Source: Chryseotalea sanaruensis (lineage in GTDB: Bacteria > Bacteroidota > Bacteroidia > Cytophagales > Cyclobacteriaceae). Taken from it: a stretch of 64,000 bases of DNA. The notes beneath the pieces are model-generated. The model had not been told where the DNA came from. It made no database searches and saw only the letters and a list, made by a program, of their open reading frames with translations. Shown here piece after piece: positions 52,670 through 62,248 of the stretch (the stretch's first letter is position 1; every line of letters starts with the position of its first letter). The stretch lies in NCBI RefSeq assembly GCF_003990915.1, contig NZ_BHXQ01000005.1, positions 248,001 through 312,000 of the forward strand. The letters run 5' to 3'. A program made the position numbers and the translations under genes.

Positions 52670-54130
52670 TTACTCCTGAGTCTCGTGACTTTTGAAGAAG
52701 TCGCGCGGATTTTGATCAGTAACCTTTTTAAAGGCTAGATTAAAAGTTGATTTTGAATTAAATCCGACTTCCTGAGCCAGTGCCAAAAAAGTATAATGTT
52801 TGTAATCTTTGGTATTCGCTAAAGCAATAAATTCTTCAACGCGGTAAGTATTGACAAAATCTCTGAAGTTTTTTTTATAGGCATCATTTATAATACGTGA
52901 GAGAATGTGGGGTTTTGTTTCCAACATTTCTGCGAGGTCAGAAATAGTGAGATCTGCTTTTTTGTATGGCTTTACTTCTAACATGAATAGATTTAATTTA
53001 GGAATCCACTCCTGCAAATTATCAGCTACGGGTGTAGCTACTCTTTCATCTTCTATAATTTCCGGATAGCGCCACAGAAAATATGTTTCAATAAAGATGA
53101 GAAGTGTGAGCAACAATGCAGTGGTATGGAAATCTTCGAAGAAGGGATAACGCCAACCATTAACAAGGAAAAGAAGTGTAAGTGGCATGGAGATAAGGGC
53201 CAGCACATTAACCCAATAAAAACGTGATAAAAATGTAGACGCAGGATGTTTGCTATTCAGGTGAAAAGATTTAACAGCAGGAAATTTTTGAACAATGAAA
53301 ATCAACACAAAAAAAGTAAAAACTGCACTACTTCCAAAGATGAATACATTTCCTAATGTGAGCGTGGACCATACAGGTTGTGCCAGAAAACTGAAGAATT
53401 GAATATTAAAAATACGTACAAGCGCAAGAAATAACGCAATGGCTGCTGGCAGAAAGTATATTCTGAATCTCGATGGTAACACCTGCAATTGCATTTTGTA
53501 AAAAAAATACAGCAGTAATGGCGCCCAACACTGTAGACTAATATGGAAAAGAAAAATACAATAGCTCTGCCAGATTTGATTACTTACTTGGTAGATTACC
53601 CCGAGCAAAAGAAGTAGTGTGAGTACGCTTGTAACAAGCAGCATCGCTTTAAGTTTACCAGACATTTTCTGGCGAACACGATAGACAAGAAAAAGTAAAA
53701 GCAACGCTTGAAAAGCACATGCAAAAAAATAGAATACAATATAATTGAGAGGCCTTGCTCCCCCCAAATCAAGCCAATTATCTATTCGTACATATACCGT
53801 TTTCTGGTCAAGAATAAACTTTCGATTATCGATATAGTTGTTTTCAATATCAGTTTCTACTTTAGTCCAGCTACCTCTTGTAAATTTATATTCGTGCCCA
53901 AACGTGTTGAACCCAAGTTTAATAGCTAATTGACCGTTTAATTGTTTCTTTAAAGCATATTGTACTTCGTTCGGCTTCCAGTTATTAAAGCTCCCACAAA
54001 TGTAGATAGTATCGGTACTCGAAGTTGCAGGTGGTAAAGCCTCAACAATTATCTGCACTGGTACTTGTGCAGTGGCAATATGTGTCAGACACAAAAAAAT
54101 AAGACTACAAAGAAAAGTGCTTTTTAGCAT
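52670..54130 (-). CDS. Membrane-embedded AraC regulator with periplasmic starch-binding-like domain
   Basis: 486 aa. Signal peptide or first helix about 1-22. Residues about 25-120 resemble a CBM48/AMPK-type glycogen-binding E-set domain (TIYICGSFNNWKPNEVQYAL at 41-60, HEYKFTRGSW, NNYIDNRKFIL). Then seven membrane helices (about 130-350), and a C-terminal AraC HTH (about 375-486): LTISDLAEMLETKPHILSRIIND, FRDFVNTYRVEEFI, LALAQEVGFNSKSTFNLAFKKVT. The architecture suggests a one-polypeptide sensor of extracellular alpha-glucan signalling straight to DNA. The amylase gene follows on the same strand after 132 bp and holds the repeat at 52611-52651. The ligand and target are inferred from context. 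Confidence 0.88.
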   Translation of the reverse strand: MLKSTFLCSLIFLCLTHIATAQVPVQIIVEALPPATSSTDTIYICGSFNNWKPNEVQYALKKQLNGQLAIKLGFNTFGHEYKFTRGSWTKVETDIENNYIDNRKFILDQKTVYVRIDNWLDLGGARPLNYIVFYFFACAFQALLLLFLVYRVRQKMSGKLKAMLLVTSVLTLLLLLGVIYQVSNQIWQSYCIFLFHISLQCWAPLLLYFFYKMQLQVLPSRFRIYFLPAAIALFLALVRIFNIQFFSFLAQPVWSTLTLGNVFIFGSSAVFTFFVLIFIVQKFPAVKSFHLNSKHPASTFLSRFYWVNVLALISMPLTLLFLVNGWRYPFFEDFHTTALLLTLLIFIETYFLWRYPEIIEDERVATPVADNLQEWIPKLNLFMLEVKPYKKADLTISDLAEMLETKPHILSRIINDAYKKNFRDFVNTYRVEEFIALANTKDYKHYTFLALAQEVGFNSKSTFNLAFKKVTDQNPRDFFKSHETQE

Positions 54131-54545
54131 GAAGATAAAAATGGTATTCCATCAAATATAAAAAGAAGCAATAGACTTCTGGAAAAGTGTAGGCTATTAG
54201 AAAACAGGCTTATAAAAGCAAAAAGTATAGCGTTTAGTGACTACTCAATTTGTAAATGGTGAGTATAGGAGCATTTCAGACAGCTTACCAGTAAATTGAG
54301 CTTATATTAAAGATTTGGATACCTTAATTTTAAGGTATCTACCTGCACAATTAGAAAGTAGCAGATGTATAAGGATGTCAACTTTTTTATAGTTAATTCG
54401 ATCCCTTATTGTATTATGAACCAAATCAGTTAGCTATTGAATGAAATCTCACATGAAAACTTGTAGAAAACTCAGCCAGAAAAGGATTTCTCTTTAACTA
54501 TTGTGTGAATTAAAAATTATTGAGCGTAATCCAATAGCCTTCAAA
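54131..54545. other. 415-bp non-coding region upstream of the AraC gene
   Basis: No coding frame, tRNA or terminator is supported. It is strongly AT-rich and holds the 22-bp palindrome annotated at 54318-54339. Promoter elements are not clear. Confidence 0.5.
54318..54339. promoter_or_regulatory. 22-bp perfect palindrome upstream of the AraC gene
   Basis: GATACCTTAA (54318-54327), TT, TTAAGGTATC (54330-54339): perfect 10-bp arms about 190 bp before the AraC-gene start. With a 2-nt centre it is better suited to a DNA site than an RNA hairpin; a weak terminator for the serine hydrolase gene is the alternative. Confidence 0.4.
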
Positions 54546-55637
54546 TCAATCAACAATAATCTCATTTAGCTTTTCCCAGATATCGTCCTGAAATAAAAAT
54601 GGTACTAATGAATTATCGGGCACGTCACCCATTCTAATCATTATTAAATTTTGTGAAGGTACGATGTTAATCAACTGACCATTTTTACCCATGGCTGCAA
54701 ACATGTCTGTTGGCGCTGAAGGTGTTACAGCCGAAGGGATGATCAGTTGGGAACCAGGCGCCATAAAGGATGCTTTGCCATTGAGCCATGTGAGGTAGCC
54801 ATAGGAGAAATTAAGATTTTGAGAAGAGGTTGAGAGCAGTTCAACGTAATCAATTGGCACAACTTGTGTTTCATTCCATTTGCCTTTGTTTAATAATAGC
54901 AAACCAAATCGCGCCATAGATCGGGCAGTGCTATAATACACATTGTTATCACCTGTTTGAATATACTGTCCGTCCATGCCGATGGCGCTTTTCAGATTGT
55001 CATTTAGAAGAGTATTTAAATTTTTACCTGTACTGTTGGCAATTACATGATCAAGTAGCGTATAGGGTGCGTTGTGGTAAGCCCAACGAGTACCAGGTTC
55101 TGCCTTAAATACAAGACAAGTCGGTGTAGTGCAATCCGGATTGGCTACACCATCATCAAGACCTGTAGTCATAGTAAGCTGATGACGCACAGTAATTTTA
55201 TTTTCTTGCGCTGTTGTGAGACTTGTCCATCCAACACCCAGGTAGTCTGAAGTTTTAGCATCGAAGTTTAATGATCCTTCATCTTCCGCAATACCTGCCA
55301 GTACTGAGGTTAACGTTTTACCTGCTGATGCCCAATACCAATTACTTGCAGCCGAGAAATTTGTGACATTGTCAAACTGTTTACCAAAATATTCTTCAAC
55401 TACAATTTTGCCATCTTTTAAGATGATAAAGGCTCTTGTGTTATTTACTTCCAAAAAGGTTTTGAGGGCCACTAGTTTATTTACATCCCAACCAAGTGAT
55501 TCAGGACTTGTACTTTCCCAACTACTATTATTGGGTGGAAAGTATAGTTTACTAGGAGTGGGGTCTTCTTTTTTGCTACAGCCAAGTAAGAGAAGGAACA
55601 ATGTTATAAATGACAAGTAATTCATAAATCGGGACAT
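54546..55637 (-). CDS. Serine hydrolase, class C beta-lactamase-like lipoprotein
   Basis: 363 aa from ATG 55635-55637. A GTG seven codons upstream and an ATG four codons downstream are alternatives; all keep the lipobox LLLGC20. The catalytic SxxK motif is S104-A-G-K107 and the YxN motif is Y187-H-N189, in the beta-lactamase/EstB/penicillin-binding fold. This family includes esterases and D-aminopeptidases as well as beta-lactamases. Substrate unknown. Lipidation puts it at the outer membrane or periplasmic face. It is not obviously linked to the AraC gene. Confidence 0.85.
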   Translation of the reverse strand: MSRFMNYLSFITLFLLLLGCSKKEDPTPSKLYFPPNNSSWESTSPESLGWDVNKLVALKTFLEVNNTRAFIILKDGKIVVEEYFGKQFDNVTNFSAASNWYWASAGKTLTSVLAGIAEDEGSLNFDAKTSDYLGVGWTSLTTAQENKITVRHQLTMTTGLDDGVANPDCTTPTCLVFKAEPGTRWAYHNAPYTLLDHVIANSTGKNLNTLLNDNLKSAIGMDGQYIQTGDNNVYYSTARSMARFGLLLLNKGKWNETQVVPIDYVELLSTSSQNLNFSYGYLTWLNGKASFMAPGSQLIIPSAVTPSAPTDMFAAMGKNGQLINIVPSQNLIMIRMGDVPDNSLVPFLFQDDIWEKLNEIIVD

Positions 55638-55702
55638 TGAATTTATCAAATTTTCCACTAGCGATGAAGGTTTACTAAAGATCGATAATAAATGACAATT
55701 TG

Positions 55703-56383
55703 TTACAGTATAGACTCCCCGTTACTATTAGTTGTTAATATTTCAGTCATATAATCAAAGAAGGGTCTTATAACTTTGAAATCATTGTTTACCATCTTTA
55801 AAAAATCTTTTGACAGCACTTCTTTATCTGAATAGGATTTCTCAAACCAAAATTGTTTGTGACGTAAAAGATCGATAGCCACATGATCTTTGGAAAAGCC
55901 CTTTGGTTTGGTTTTAACAGTTTCACCTTGCAGAGTACCAAAAGTATTCTTGAGCTTTTTATTCTTTAGCAGCATATGCCAATCTTCATAGTTGATAGCA
56001 ATATCCTGACGGATGCGCAGTAAGTCTTCTGCGTTTGGGTAAGTAAAGCCACAACCTATCCGTGAGGCACCGGGTTTGATCCAAAAGTAATAACCACCAC
56101 GTAAGAAAGGTTTTAACCTTTTAATGTTTCCTGCAAAGCGAGGATTGTAAGGAGCTTTGTCTTTTGAAAAGCGAACATCATTATAAATTCTATATAGCGC
56201 TTCTTTACCGTTGGCAGTTTTAAGTTGATCGTGCTTGCTTAACTGCGCCAGTAGCGTATCAAGCCATTCAATCATGTTTTCTTGCGAGGCCAGATAGCGT
56301 TCTTTATTTTCTTGAAACCACTCACGGTTATTGTTACTCGCTAAAGCTTTAAGAAAATCGAGTGTATATTTTTTGATCATCAT
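55703..56383 (-). CDS. DUF2461 family protein (copy 2)
   Basis: 226 aa. It shares NNNREWFQENKERYL, YRIYNDVRFSKDKAPYNPRFAG and PKGFSKDHVAIDLLRHKQF with the copy at 28459-29121, so both belong to TIGR02453/DUF2461. Two ATGs stand in a row at the start (56378-56383); the choice does not matter. It lies 19 bp after the aldehyde dehydrogenase gene and may be co-transcribed with it. Function unknown. Confidence 0.87.
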   Translation of the reverse strand: MMIKKYTLDFLKALASNNNREWFQENKERYLASQENMIEWLDTLLAQLSKHDQLKTANGKEALYRIYNDVRFSKDKAPYNPRFAGNIKRLKPFLRGGYYFWIKPGASRIGCGFTYPNAEDLLRIRQDIAINYEDWHMLLKNKKLKNTFGTLQGETVKTKPKGFSKDHVAIDLLRHKQFWFEKSYSDKEVLSKDFLKMVNNDFKVIRPFFDYMTEILTTNSNGESIL

Positions 56384-56402
56384 TTTTAGTGAGTCTTAAA
56401 AT

Positions 56403-57755
56403 TTAAATAATGATAATCGCCTTTTCATTCAGAAATGATCTAAAACCCAACTCACCTAACTCTCTACCAAAGCCTGAGTTTTTAATGCCACCGAAAGGGA
56501 TTCGTGGATCTGATTTTGTATAATCATTAATAACAACTGTACCCGCTTCAATGCCATGTGCCCATTGTATTGCTTTTGCTTCATCTTGCGACCATACGGA
56601 TGCGGCTAATCCAAAGTTGGTGTTATTTATATTTCTTAATAAAGTGTTTTCATCCTGATACGGAATGAGATTAAGCACAGGTCCAAAAATTTCTTCCTGA
56701 TTCATTGGGTTGCTGGCTTCACTCACGATAATGCCTGGTGTAAAAAAGGCTCCTTGTGCTTCAGCGCCTGATATTTTTCGGGCACCAAATGCGATTGCTC
56801 TTTTTACTTGTTCTTCTAGTTGTTGCACAAATTCAATTTTAGCAATAGGCCCAAGGTTGATACCTTCTTCTAACGGATTGCCTATGCGCAAGTCTTTTAA
56901 TTTACCCTGCAGGTAAGCAATAGCTTCTTCAATTTTTTGTTCTCGTACAAAAATGCGTTTTGCAGCAATGCAGGATTGGCCGGCATTAAAAGTGCGTGAC
57001 TGAAAAGCGCCATCAAGGGCTTTAAATAAAATGGCATCATCTAAAATCACTAAAGCATCTGCACTACCCAGTTCCAACACGCTTTTTTTCAGATGCTTAC
57101 CTGCTAGCTCGCCTACAGCACTACCTGCTTTTACGCTGCCGGTTAAACATACGCCTTGTACTGCAGGGTGCGCAATAATACTTTCAACCTGATGGAGGTC
57201 AATAATAAGTGATTGAAATCTGTTTGGAAATGCTTCAGAAGAAAACAAGTCGTGTAAGGCAAGGGAGCAGCCAGTGGTGCTGGGAGCGTGCTTTAATAAA
57301 ATAGTATTGCCTGCAAGGAGATTGGGGATGGCAAAACGAAATACCTGCCAGAAGGGATAGTTCCAAGGCATTATACCGAAGACAATACCTGTTGGAGAAA
57401 GGGCATGAACTACTTTTTTATCAAGGTATTTTTCTTCACGAGCTTGTAGAAAGGCGGGCACTTTTTCAATGTAGTAGTCGCAAAGTAACGCACACTTATC
57501 AATTTCGGCTAAAGCCTGTACTAAAGGTTTCCCCATCTCCGTGCTTATCAGCGTTGCATAAGCATCACGTTGACTGATGAGTTTATTTTTAACAGTATGT
57601 ATAAAATCCTGTCTTACGGCAATAGCTGTATTTCTCCAATGCTGAAAAGCAAGATGACCTTGATTCAATGTTTTATCAATTTCTTGTTTTGATTGAAAAT
57701 TGTATGTTTCAAGGACTTGTTGGGTAAAAGGATTAACTGTAGAGAGGGTATTCAT
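56403..57755 (-). CDS. Succinate-semialdehyde dehydrogenase-type aldehyde dehydrogenase
   Basis: 450 aa. ALDH superfamily: GIMPWNYPFWQVFRFAIPNLLAGN, catalytic Glu near residue 228 in VLELGSADALVI (the usual GG is GS here), nucleophile Cys near 261 in NAGQSCIAAKR, and C-terminal PFGGIKNSGFGRELG. The short form of about 450 residues and EMGKPLVQALAEIDKCA point to the Sad/GabD-like branch, oxidising succinate semialdehyde or a similar short aldehyde. The exact substrate is uncertain. The gene precedes DUF2461 copy 2 and is divergent from an SDR gene (115 bp). Confidence 0.86.
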   Translation of the reverse strand: MNTLSTVNPFTQQVLETYNFQSKQEIDKTLNQGHLAFQHWRNTAIAVRQDFIHTVKNKLISQRDAYATLISTEMGKPLVQALAEIDKCALLCDYYIEKVPAFLQAREEKYLDKKVVHALSPTGIVFGIMPWNYPFWQVFRFAIPNLLAGNTILLKHAPSTTGCSLALHDLFSSEAFPNRFQSLIIDLHQVESIIAHPAVQGVCLTGSVKAGSAVGELAGKHLKKSVLELGSADALVILDDAILFKALDGAFQSRTFNAGQSCIAAKRIFVREQKIEEAIAYLQGKLKDLRIGNPLEEGINLGPIAKIEFVQQLEEQVKRAIAFGARKISGAEAQGAFFTPGIIVSEASNPMNQEEIFGPVLNLIPYQDENTLLRNINNTNFGLAASVWSQDEAKAIQWAHGIEAGTVVINDYTKSDPRIPFGGIKNSGFGRELGELGFRSFLNEKAIIII

Positions 57756-57870
57756 ATTTTTTAAAAACCTTGCTGTTAAGTCAGGTAGATGCTAAACGTC
57801 AAGAATTAAGTTTTGGTTTACAGAAGCAAAGCAGAAATTTTGGTGTAAAATTGATAATAAATATCTGGTT

Positions 57871-58566
57871 ATGGAAGGAAAAGTAATACTGGTAACTGGC
57901 GCTAATAAAGGCATCGGTTTTGAAATTGTAAGACAATTGGCAAAACTTGGCCATGAAGTATTGTTAGCCACCAGAGATGAGCAGAAAGGTAGAGAGGCCT
58001 TAATTGAATTGCAGAAGGAAAATATTACGGCTCACATTATTCGATTAGATATTATTGATGAAGGTAGTATTAAGGCAGCGGTAAGTCAGGTGCAGCAACA
58101 ATTTGGCAAATTGGATGTACTGATTAACAATGCAGCTATTCTTTTAAAAGAAGATCAATCATTATTAAAAAATAATTGGTTGACGATTGACCAAAGCCTG
58201 CAGACAGATGCCATGGCGCAACTTATGGTAACAAGGCATTTCCAATCATTATTTACCAAAGGGAGTCGGATAATAATGACATCGAGTGGTGGTGGTAGCA
58301 TGAGTGATCCGGTTGGAGGCTGGTCGCCCGCTTATTGTATTGCCAAATCTTTATTAAATGCGATTACCCGACATTTAGCTTATGAGTACACTCAGCAACA
58401 AATTAGTGTAAATGCTTTTTGTCCGGGTTGGGTTAAAACCGATATGGGCGGAAAATCTGCACCGCGTAGTGTGCAGCAAGGAGCGGACACTGCAGTTTGG
58501 TTGGCCACAGCAGAGAAAATTCCTACTGGACAATTTTTTAGAGACCGGAAGGAAATTCCCTGGTAG
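57871..58566 (+). CDS. Short-chain dehydrogenase/reductase (carbonyl reductase-like)
   Basis: 231 aa classical SDR. Cofactor motif TGANKGIG (9-16), NNAA in the core, catalytic Ser in TSSGGGSM, and catalytic Y155-x3-K159 (YCIAK), followed by the carbonyl-reductase-like CPGWVKTDMGG. Unlike the SDR at 5762, the active site is intact. It likely reduces an aldehyde or ketone with NADPH. It is divergent from the aldehyde dehydrogenase, which may suggest a common aldehyde detoxification role. Confidence 0.88.
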   Translation: MEGKVILVTGANKGIGFEIVRQLAKLGHEVLLATRDEQKGREALIELQKENITAHIIRLDIIDEGSIKAAVSQVQQQFGKLDVLINNAAILLKEDQSLLKNNWLTIDQSLQTDAMAQLMVTRHFQSLFTKGSRIIMTSSGGGSMSDPVGGWSPAYCIAKSLLNAITRHLAYEYTQQQISVNAFCPGWVKTDMGGKSAPRSVQQGADTAVWLATAEKIPTGQFFRDRKEIPW

Positions 58567-58584
58567 ATTTCATTTTAATAATTT

Positions 58585-59433
58585 TCACTCCAGAATAAAT
58601 ACCCTTATATCAGGTGTATGTAGATTAAAATAACCATATCCACCCTGCACATTAGTCGGATAGTTAATCGGTTCTCCGGCAAATTCCACAAAGCTGAATC
58701 GATTATCACTTCTTACTTTTAAGAAATCGTAATATGCCTTGCTGATGTTTGCCATAGACACCGCTATTGAATCGCCCTCCGAAAACTCCTGAAAAAGTAC
58801 ATTAAAGGTTTCAGCCTTTTCCTCACCATCAAATTCTTTGTCATCAAAAAGTTTAGTAAAAATTCTCGGGTTTACGAGATTGCCTAATTCCTGCGATGAC
58901 CTGAAACGCTGTACGTTGATCATGTAATAGTTTTCACCTATGGGATCATTTAAGCGATAAGCGATCTGTGCAAGCGAATCGAAACCATTATCAAAAATGG
59001 TAGCACTTACTTCATTGAAAGATACAAAATCAGGAAGGCGTGTCACTGCACTGACCGACCCTAGTGAGGTTGTGTTGACGGTTAACGTGTAGTCTACATT
59101 GTTTTGCCAATCTAATATGATATTCCCGTATAAACCATTGCCAAGGTTTTCAAGTGTGTCAAGGTTCTCATCTACACTGAGGGTTACAAGAGCATCGCTA
59201 ATGGCAATCTGCTCAATGAGACTTTCTGGATCGCTATCATCTCCGGCATCTAGTGCTCCAATGCTTTTAGAAACAAATACAACTAACCCAGTATTGGGAA
59301 TAATTTGCGAAGACACAACAATCTTTGTTTCAAGTTTTGGAATGTTATCTACAGGAAGCGGCTCGGGTAAACAACTCAGCACTAGTAACGCTGATATTAA
59401 ACTTGATAAAATGTTGAATACTTTTTTAGTCAT
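58585..59433 (-). CDS. DUF4249 lipoprotein partner of the TonB receptor
   Basis: 282 aa. Lipobox (SALLVLSC21) and a beta-sandwich-rich body: KLETKIVVSSQIIPNTGLVVFVSKS, ALVTLSVDENLDTLENLGNGLYGN and a final GYGYFNLHTPDIRVFILE. This is the DUF4249 pattern: proteins nearly always encoded just after a TonB-dependent receptor in Bacteroidota. It lies 3 bp downstream of the receptor gene, so it is an operon partner, probably an outer-membrane accessory. Ligand unknown. Confidence 0.87.
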   Translation of the reverse strand: MTKKVFNILSSLISALLVLSCLPEPLPVDNIPKLETKIVVSSQIIPNTGLVVFVSKSIGALDAGDDSDPESLIEQIAISDALVTLSVDENLDTLENLGNGLYGNIILDWQNNVDYTLTVNTTSLGSVSAVTRLPDFVSFNEVSATIFDNGFDSLAQIAYRLNDPIGENYYMINVQRFRSSQELGNLVNPRIFTKLFDDKEFDGEEKAETFNVLFQEFSEGDSIAVSMANISKAYYDFLKVRSDNRFSFVEFAGEPINYPTNVQGGYGYFNLHTPDIRVFILE

Positions 59434-59436
59434 CGC

Positions 59437-61716
59437 TTAAAACTTAAATCCATAACTGATAAAGGGCAATAATCCAAAAAGACCCGGTTGTTCATATCGG
59501 AAAGAACCATCAGGATTAGGTACGATGTTAATACCAAGTGGTGTGGCTCTATTGTATGTATTGTACACACCTACAAACCACTCACTCCTGAATTTTTTTG
59601 ATGCTAATGATTGATATTTTAAACCAAGATCTAATCTATGTGTATCTGCCAACTTTACTGAGTTAATGCTGGCATACACTGGAATTAACTGAACACCACC
59701 CAAGGTAGTGCTTGGCACAATGTACTGACCAATGATGGGTGTAAAACGAGAGCCTGAAATAAATTCGAAAACACCAGAGAGAGAGAAGTGTTTATTTAAC
59801 TCGTAATTGAGCACAAGGGCTCCGTTGTGTCTTCGGTCGTACCTTGCCAAAAACCAATTACCCTGATTAACCTCATCATACTGACGCAACGATTTGGAAA
59901 GTGTATAGCTAATCCACCCAGTGAACTTTCCTTTTTCTTTTTTGATGAGCACTTCAAAACCATATGCTTGTCCGGAACCTTGTATCAACTGATCTTCAAA
60001 AGAAGTATTGAGAAAAAGATTGGTGCCCTCTCTGTAGCCAATTAAGTTATTTAAGTCTTTGTAATACGTCTCCAGACTGATGAAGAGATTTCGTTTAGGT
60101 AAGTTTTGGTTGAAGGCAAGTGTAAATTGATCTGCAGTTTGCGGAACTACTCGATCTGTTACCGGATACCAGATGTCTGTAGGAAATGCTACAGCCGCGC
60201 TAGAGACTCTGTGTATATATTGCGCCATGCGTGAGTAGCTGGCTTTAAGTGCAGCATTCTCTTTTACTTGATAACGGATGGCTAATCGCGGTTCAGGATT
60301 CAGGTAGAATGTATTGTTAATCCCCACTGATGACAGGCGTATACCAGTACTCCAGCTCCAATCTTTTCCTAACTTACCATCTGCCTGGTAGAACAGTGAG
60401 CTTTCGAAACTTTTTTGTGCTTGTGTATTACTACTTTCCAGTAACTGAGAGATTTCACCTGAAGTGGTAATCACATTCGGGCTCACTTGGTGCTGTACAA
60501 TATCAAAGCCCAGGGTTTGACTAAAAGCATCTGTCAGCTTTTGTGTCAGGGTCCAGTTAGCACCCCAGTCGAGTATATTCGAATTGGTGAAGAGTCTACT
60601 TTCTTCAAATTGATTTTCAATAGAGTAGCGAAAAGAAGTTCTGTAAAGGCGAAGCGTAGAATTAAGTGCTTCATTCATTTTTCTTTTCCATAAAAAAGTT
60701 TGTCCGCTGTTAGCAATGGTAAAGTCACTGGTGAAACGGAAGTTGCTTGCTGTGTCTCTTCCTGTTCTTACAAAATTCAGCACATCTTCGCCTACATAGT
60801 GTGTAAATTCAAAACGGTCTTTTTTATTAGCCTGATAAATGATTTTGGCATTTACATCATAAAAGAAATAGGGCAATGTTTCGCCAACGGCTTTTACCAC
60901 TTGGTCCACATAAGTTCTGCGCCCTGCTACCCAGATTTCCAATTTGTTTTTAAGAATGGGTTGGCGTATCATGAGTCTGGAAGCCAGTAAACCGATATTG
61001 CCAGACACCATTGTTTTCTCAGCCATGCGCGATTTTGTATTCACATTTAGAATTGAAGAAAGTCTTCCGCCATAGTTTGCCGGAAAAGCACCATTGATTG
61101 ATTCAACACCTTCTAATATATCAGGATTGAAAACAGAGAGAAAGCCAAAGAGATGTCCTGTATTATAAACAGGAGAACCATCTAACAACACAAGGTTTTG
61201 ATCGGCAGCACCACCACGCACGAATAAATCAGTGGTACCTTCTATGCCTTTTGAAACTCCCGGTAATAATTGAATGGTTTTAATTAAATCGGCTTCACCA
61301 CCCAATACGGGAATAGCATTTATCTCTTTTTCACTTAAGGTAAGGGTGCTTGAGCGTGTAGAGATTAATTGATCGGATTGTAAAATCTGGCTGGACTTTA
61401 TAACTACTTCATTCAATTGTTCACTGTTCATTTGAAGTTTAATGATGAGCGTTGTATCTTTTTTTACATCAAATGATTTCCTGAATGTTGTATAACCTGT
61501 GTATCGGATTTCCAACATAAGGCTACCTGTAGGGTATGAGAAGGAAAATTTTCCGTTAACATCCGTAACAAATGCTTTATCATTTATGGGAATAAGAATG
61601 TGTGCAAGCGGCAATGCTTCCCCTTCGTTGTCCAGTACTTTTCCGGCAATCGTAAAATCCTGATTGAAAGCGGAAAGACTGATAAGGCTTAATAGTAAAA
61701 CACAAAGGCCGCGCAT
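59437..61716 (-). CDS. TonB-dependent receptor with carboxypeptidase-like regulatory domain
   Basis: 759 aa. Signal peptide about 1-18, CarboxypepD_reg-like domain (about 22-105: IAGKVLDNEGEALPLAHILI), plug domain (about 115-225: LIKTIQLLPGVSKGIEGTTDLFVRGGAADQNLVLLDGSPVY), then the beta-barrel to the C-terminus ending GLLPFISYGFKF. It transports an unidentified ligand across the outer membrane, driven by TonB. It pairs with the DUF4249 lipoprotein gene 3 bp downstream. Not a SusC-type starch system: no SusD gene is nearby. Confidence 0.93.
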   Translation of the reverse strand: MRGLCVLLLSLISLSAFNQDFTIAGKVLDNEGEALPLAHILIPINDKAFVTDVNGKFSFSYPTGSLMLEIRYTGYTTFRKSFDVKKDTTLIIKLQMNSEQLNEVVIKSSQILQSDQLISTRSSTLTLSEKEINAIPVLGGEADLIKTIQLLPGVSKGIEGTTDLFVRGGAADQNLVLLDGSPVYNTGHLFGFLSVFNPDILEGVESINGAFPANYGGRLSSILNVNTKSRMAEKTMVSGNIGLLASRLMIRQPILKNKLEIWVAGRRTYVDQVVKAVGETLPYFFYDVNAKIIYQANKKDRFEFTHYVGEDVLNFVRTGRDTASNFRFTSDFTIANSGQTFLWKRKMNEALNSTLRLYRTSFRYSIENQFEESRLFTNSNILDWGANWTLTQKLTDAFSQTLGFDIVQHQVSPNVITTSGEISQLLESSNTQAQKSFESSLFYQADGKLGKDWSWSTGIRLSSVGINNTFYLNPEPRLAIRYQVKENAALKASYSRMAQYIHRVSSAAVAFPTDIWYPVTDRVVPQTADQFTLAFNQNLPKRNLFISLETYYKDLNNLIGYREGTNLFLNTSFEDQLIQGSGQAYGFEVLIKKEKGKFTGWISYTLSKSLRQYDEVNQGNWFLARYDRRHNGALVLNYELNKHFSLSGVFEFISGSRFTPIIGQYIVPSTTLGGVQLIPVYASINSVKLADTHRLDLGLKYQSLASKKFRSEWFVGVYNTYNRATPLGINIVPNPDGSFRYEQPGLFGLLPFISYGFKF

Positions 61717-61833
61717 GCTTTAAAAACCATTTTTGATAGCTAAAGTTCGGCAAAAAGAGTCTTTTGTAAAGTGAAAGACTGCAATATCTCTCTTTATTTG
61801 TCAGCTAAATTGGTTTTACGATCTAGCATCAAC

Positions 61834-62226
61834 TTAGTCAGTAGTTGATTTTACAGGATGGGTGAAAAAGATAAGGGTGAAACAGATCGCAAATAAACCA
61901 TAGAAAGTAGTTAATACAATGGTTAATACTTCCGGATGGCGGAGACTCAATTTGATCAAAGCGAGAAAACCAATAACAAAATGACAGAGGTTACCTATTG
62001 CAACAGGTCTGGCGTAAATACCACCAATCAGGTTGCCTTTGGCTGTCCAGTTAATCATGCCAAAGGCAAAATACAGTGCACCCATTAATTGAAGTAGCAC
62101 ACTTTGTAGAGGTGTGCTACTTTCTATTTGCATTTGCATTAATACTTCTTCTGGCAAAAAAGACAAACTTATGCCAGTACCGATTAGTAAAATTGCACTG
62201 GTCTGCATGATTAATTTCGTATTCAT
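61834..62226 (-). CDS. Small integral membrane protein of unknown function
   Basis: 130 aa with four hydrophobic segments (about 5-25, 42-62, 70-92, 98-122). No motif recognised. It starts 22 bp after the end of the upstream exported-protein gene (62249-62998) and may be co-transcribed with it. Confidence 0.7.
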   Translation of the reverse strand: MNTKLIMQTSAILLIGTGISLSFLPEEVLMQMQIESSTPLQSVLLQLMGALYFAFGMINWTAKGNLIGGIYARPVAIGNLCHFVIGFLALIKLSLRHPEVLTIVLTTFYGLFAICFTLIFFTHPVKSTTD

Positions 62227-62248
62227 GCCTGAAGTTACAAAGAGTGGA

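Noticed and set aside
54546..55637. Antibiotic-resistance beta-lactamase
   Set aside because: SxxK and YxN motifs are present, but this fold covers many esterases and peptidases, and the protein is a lipoprotein with no resistance-gene context.
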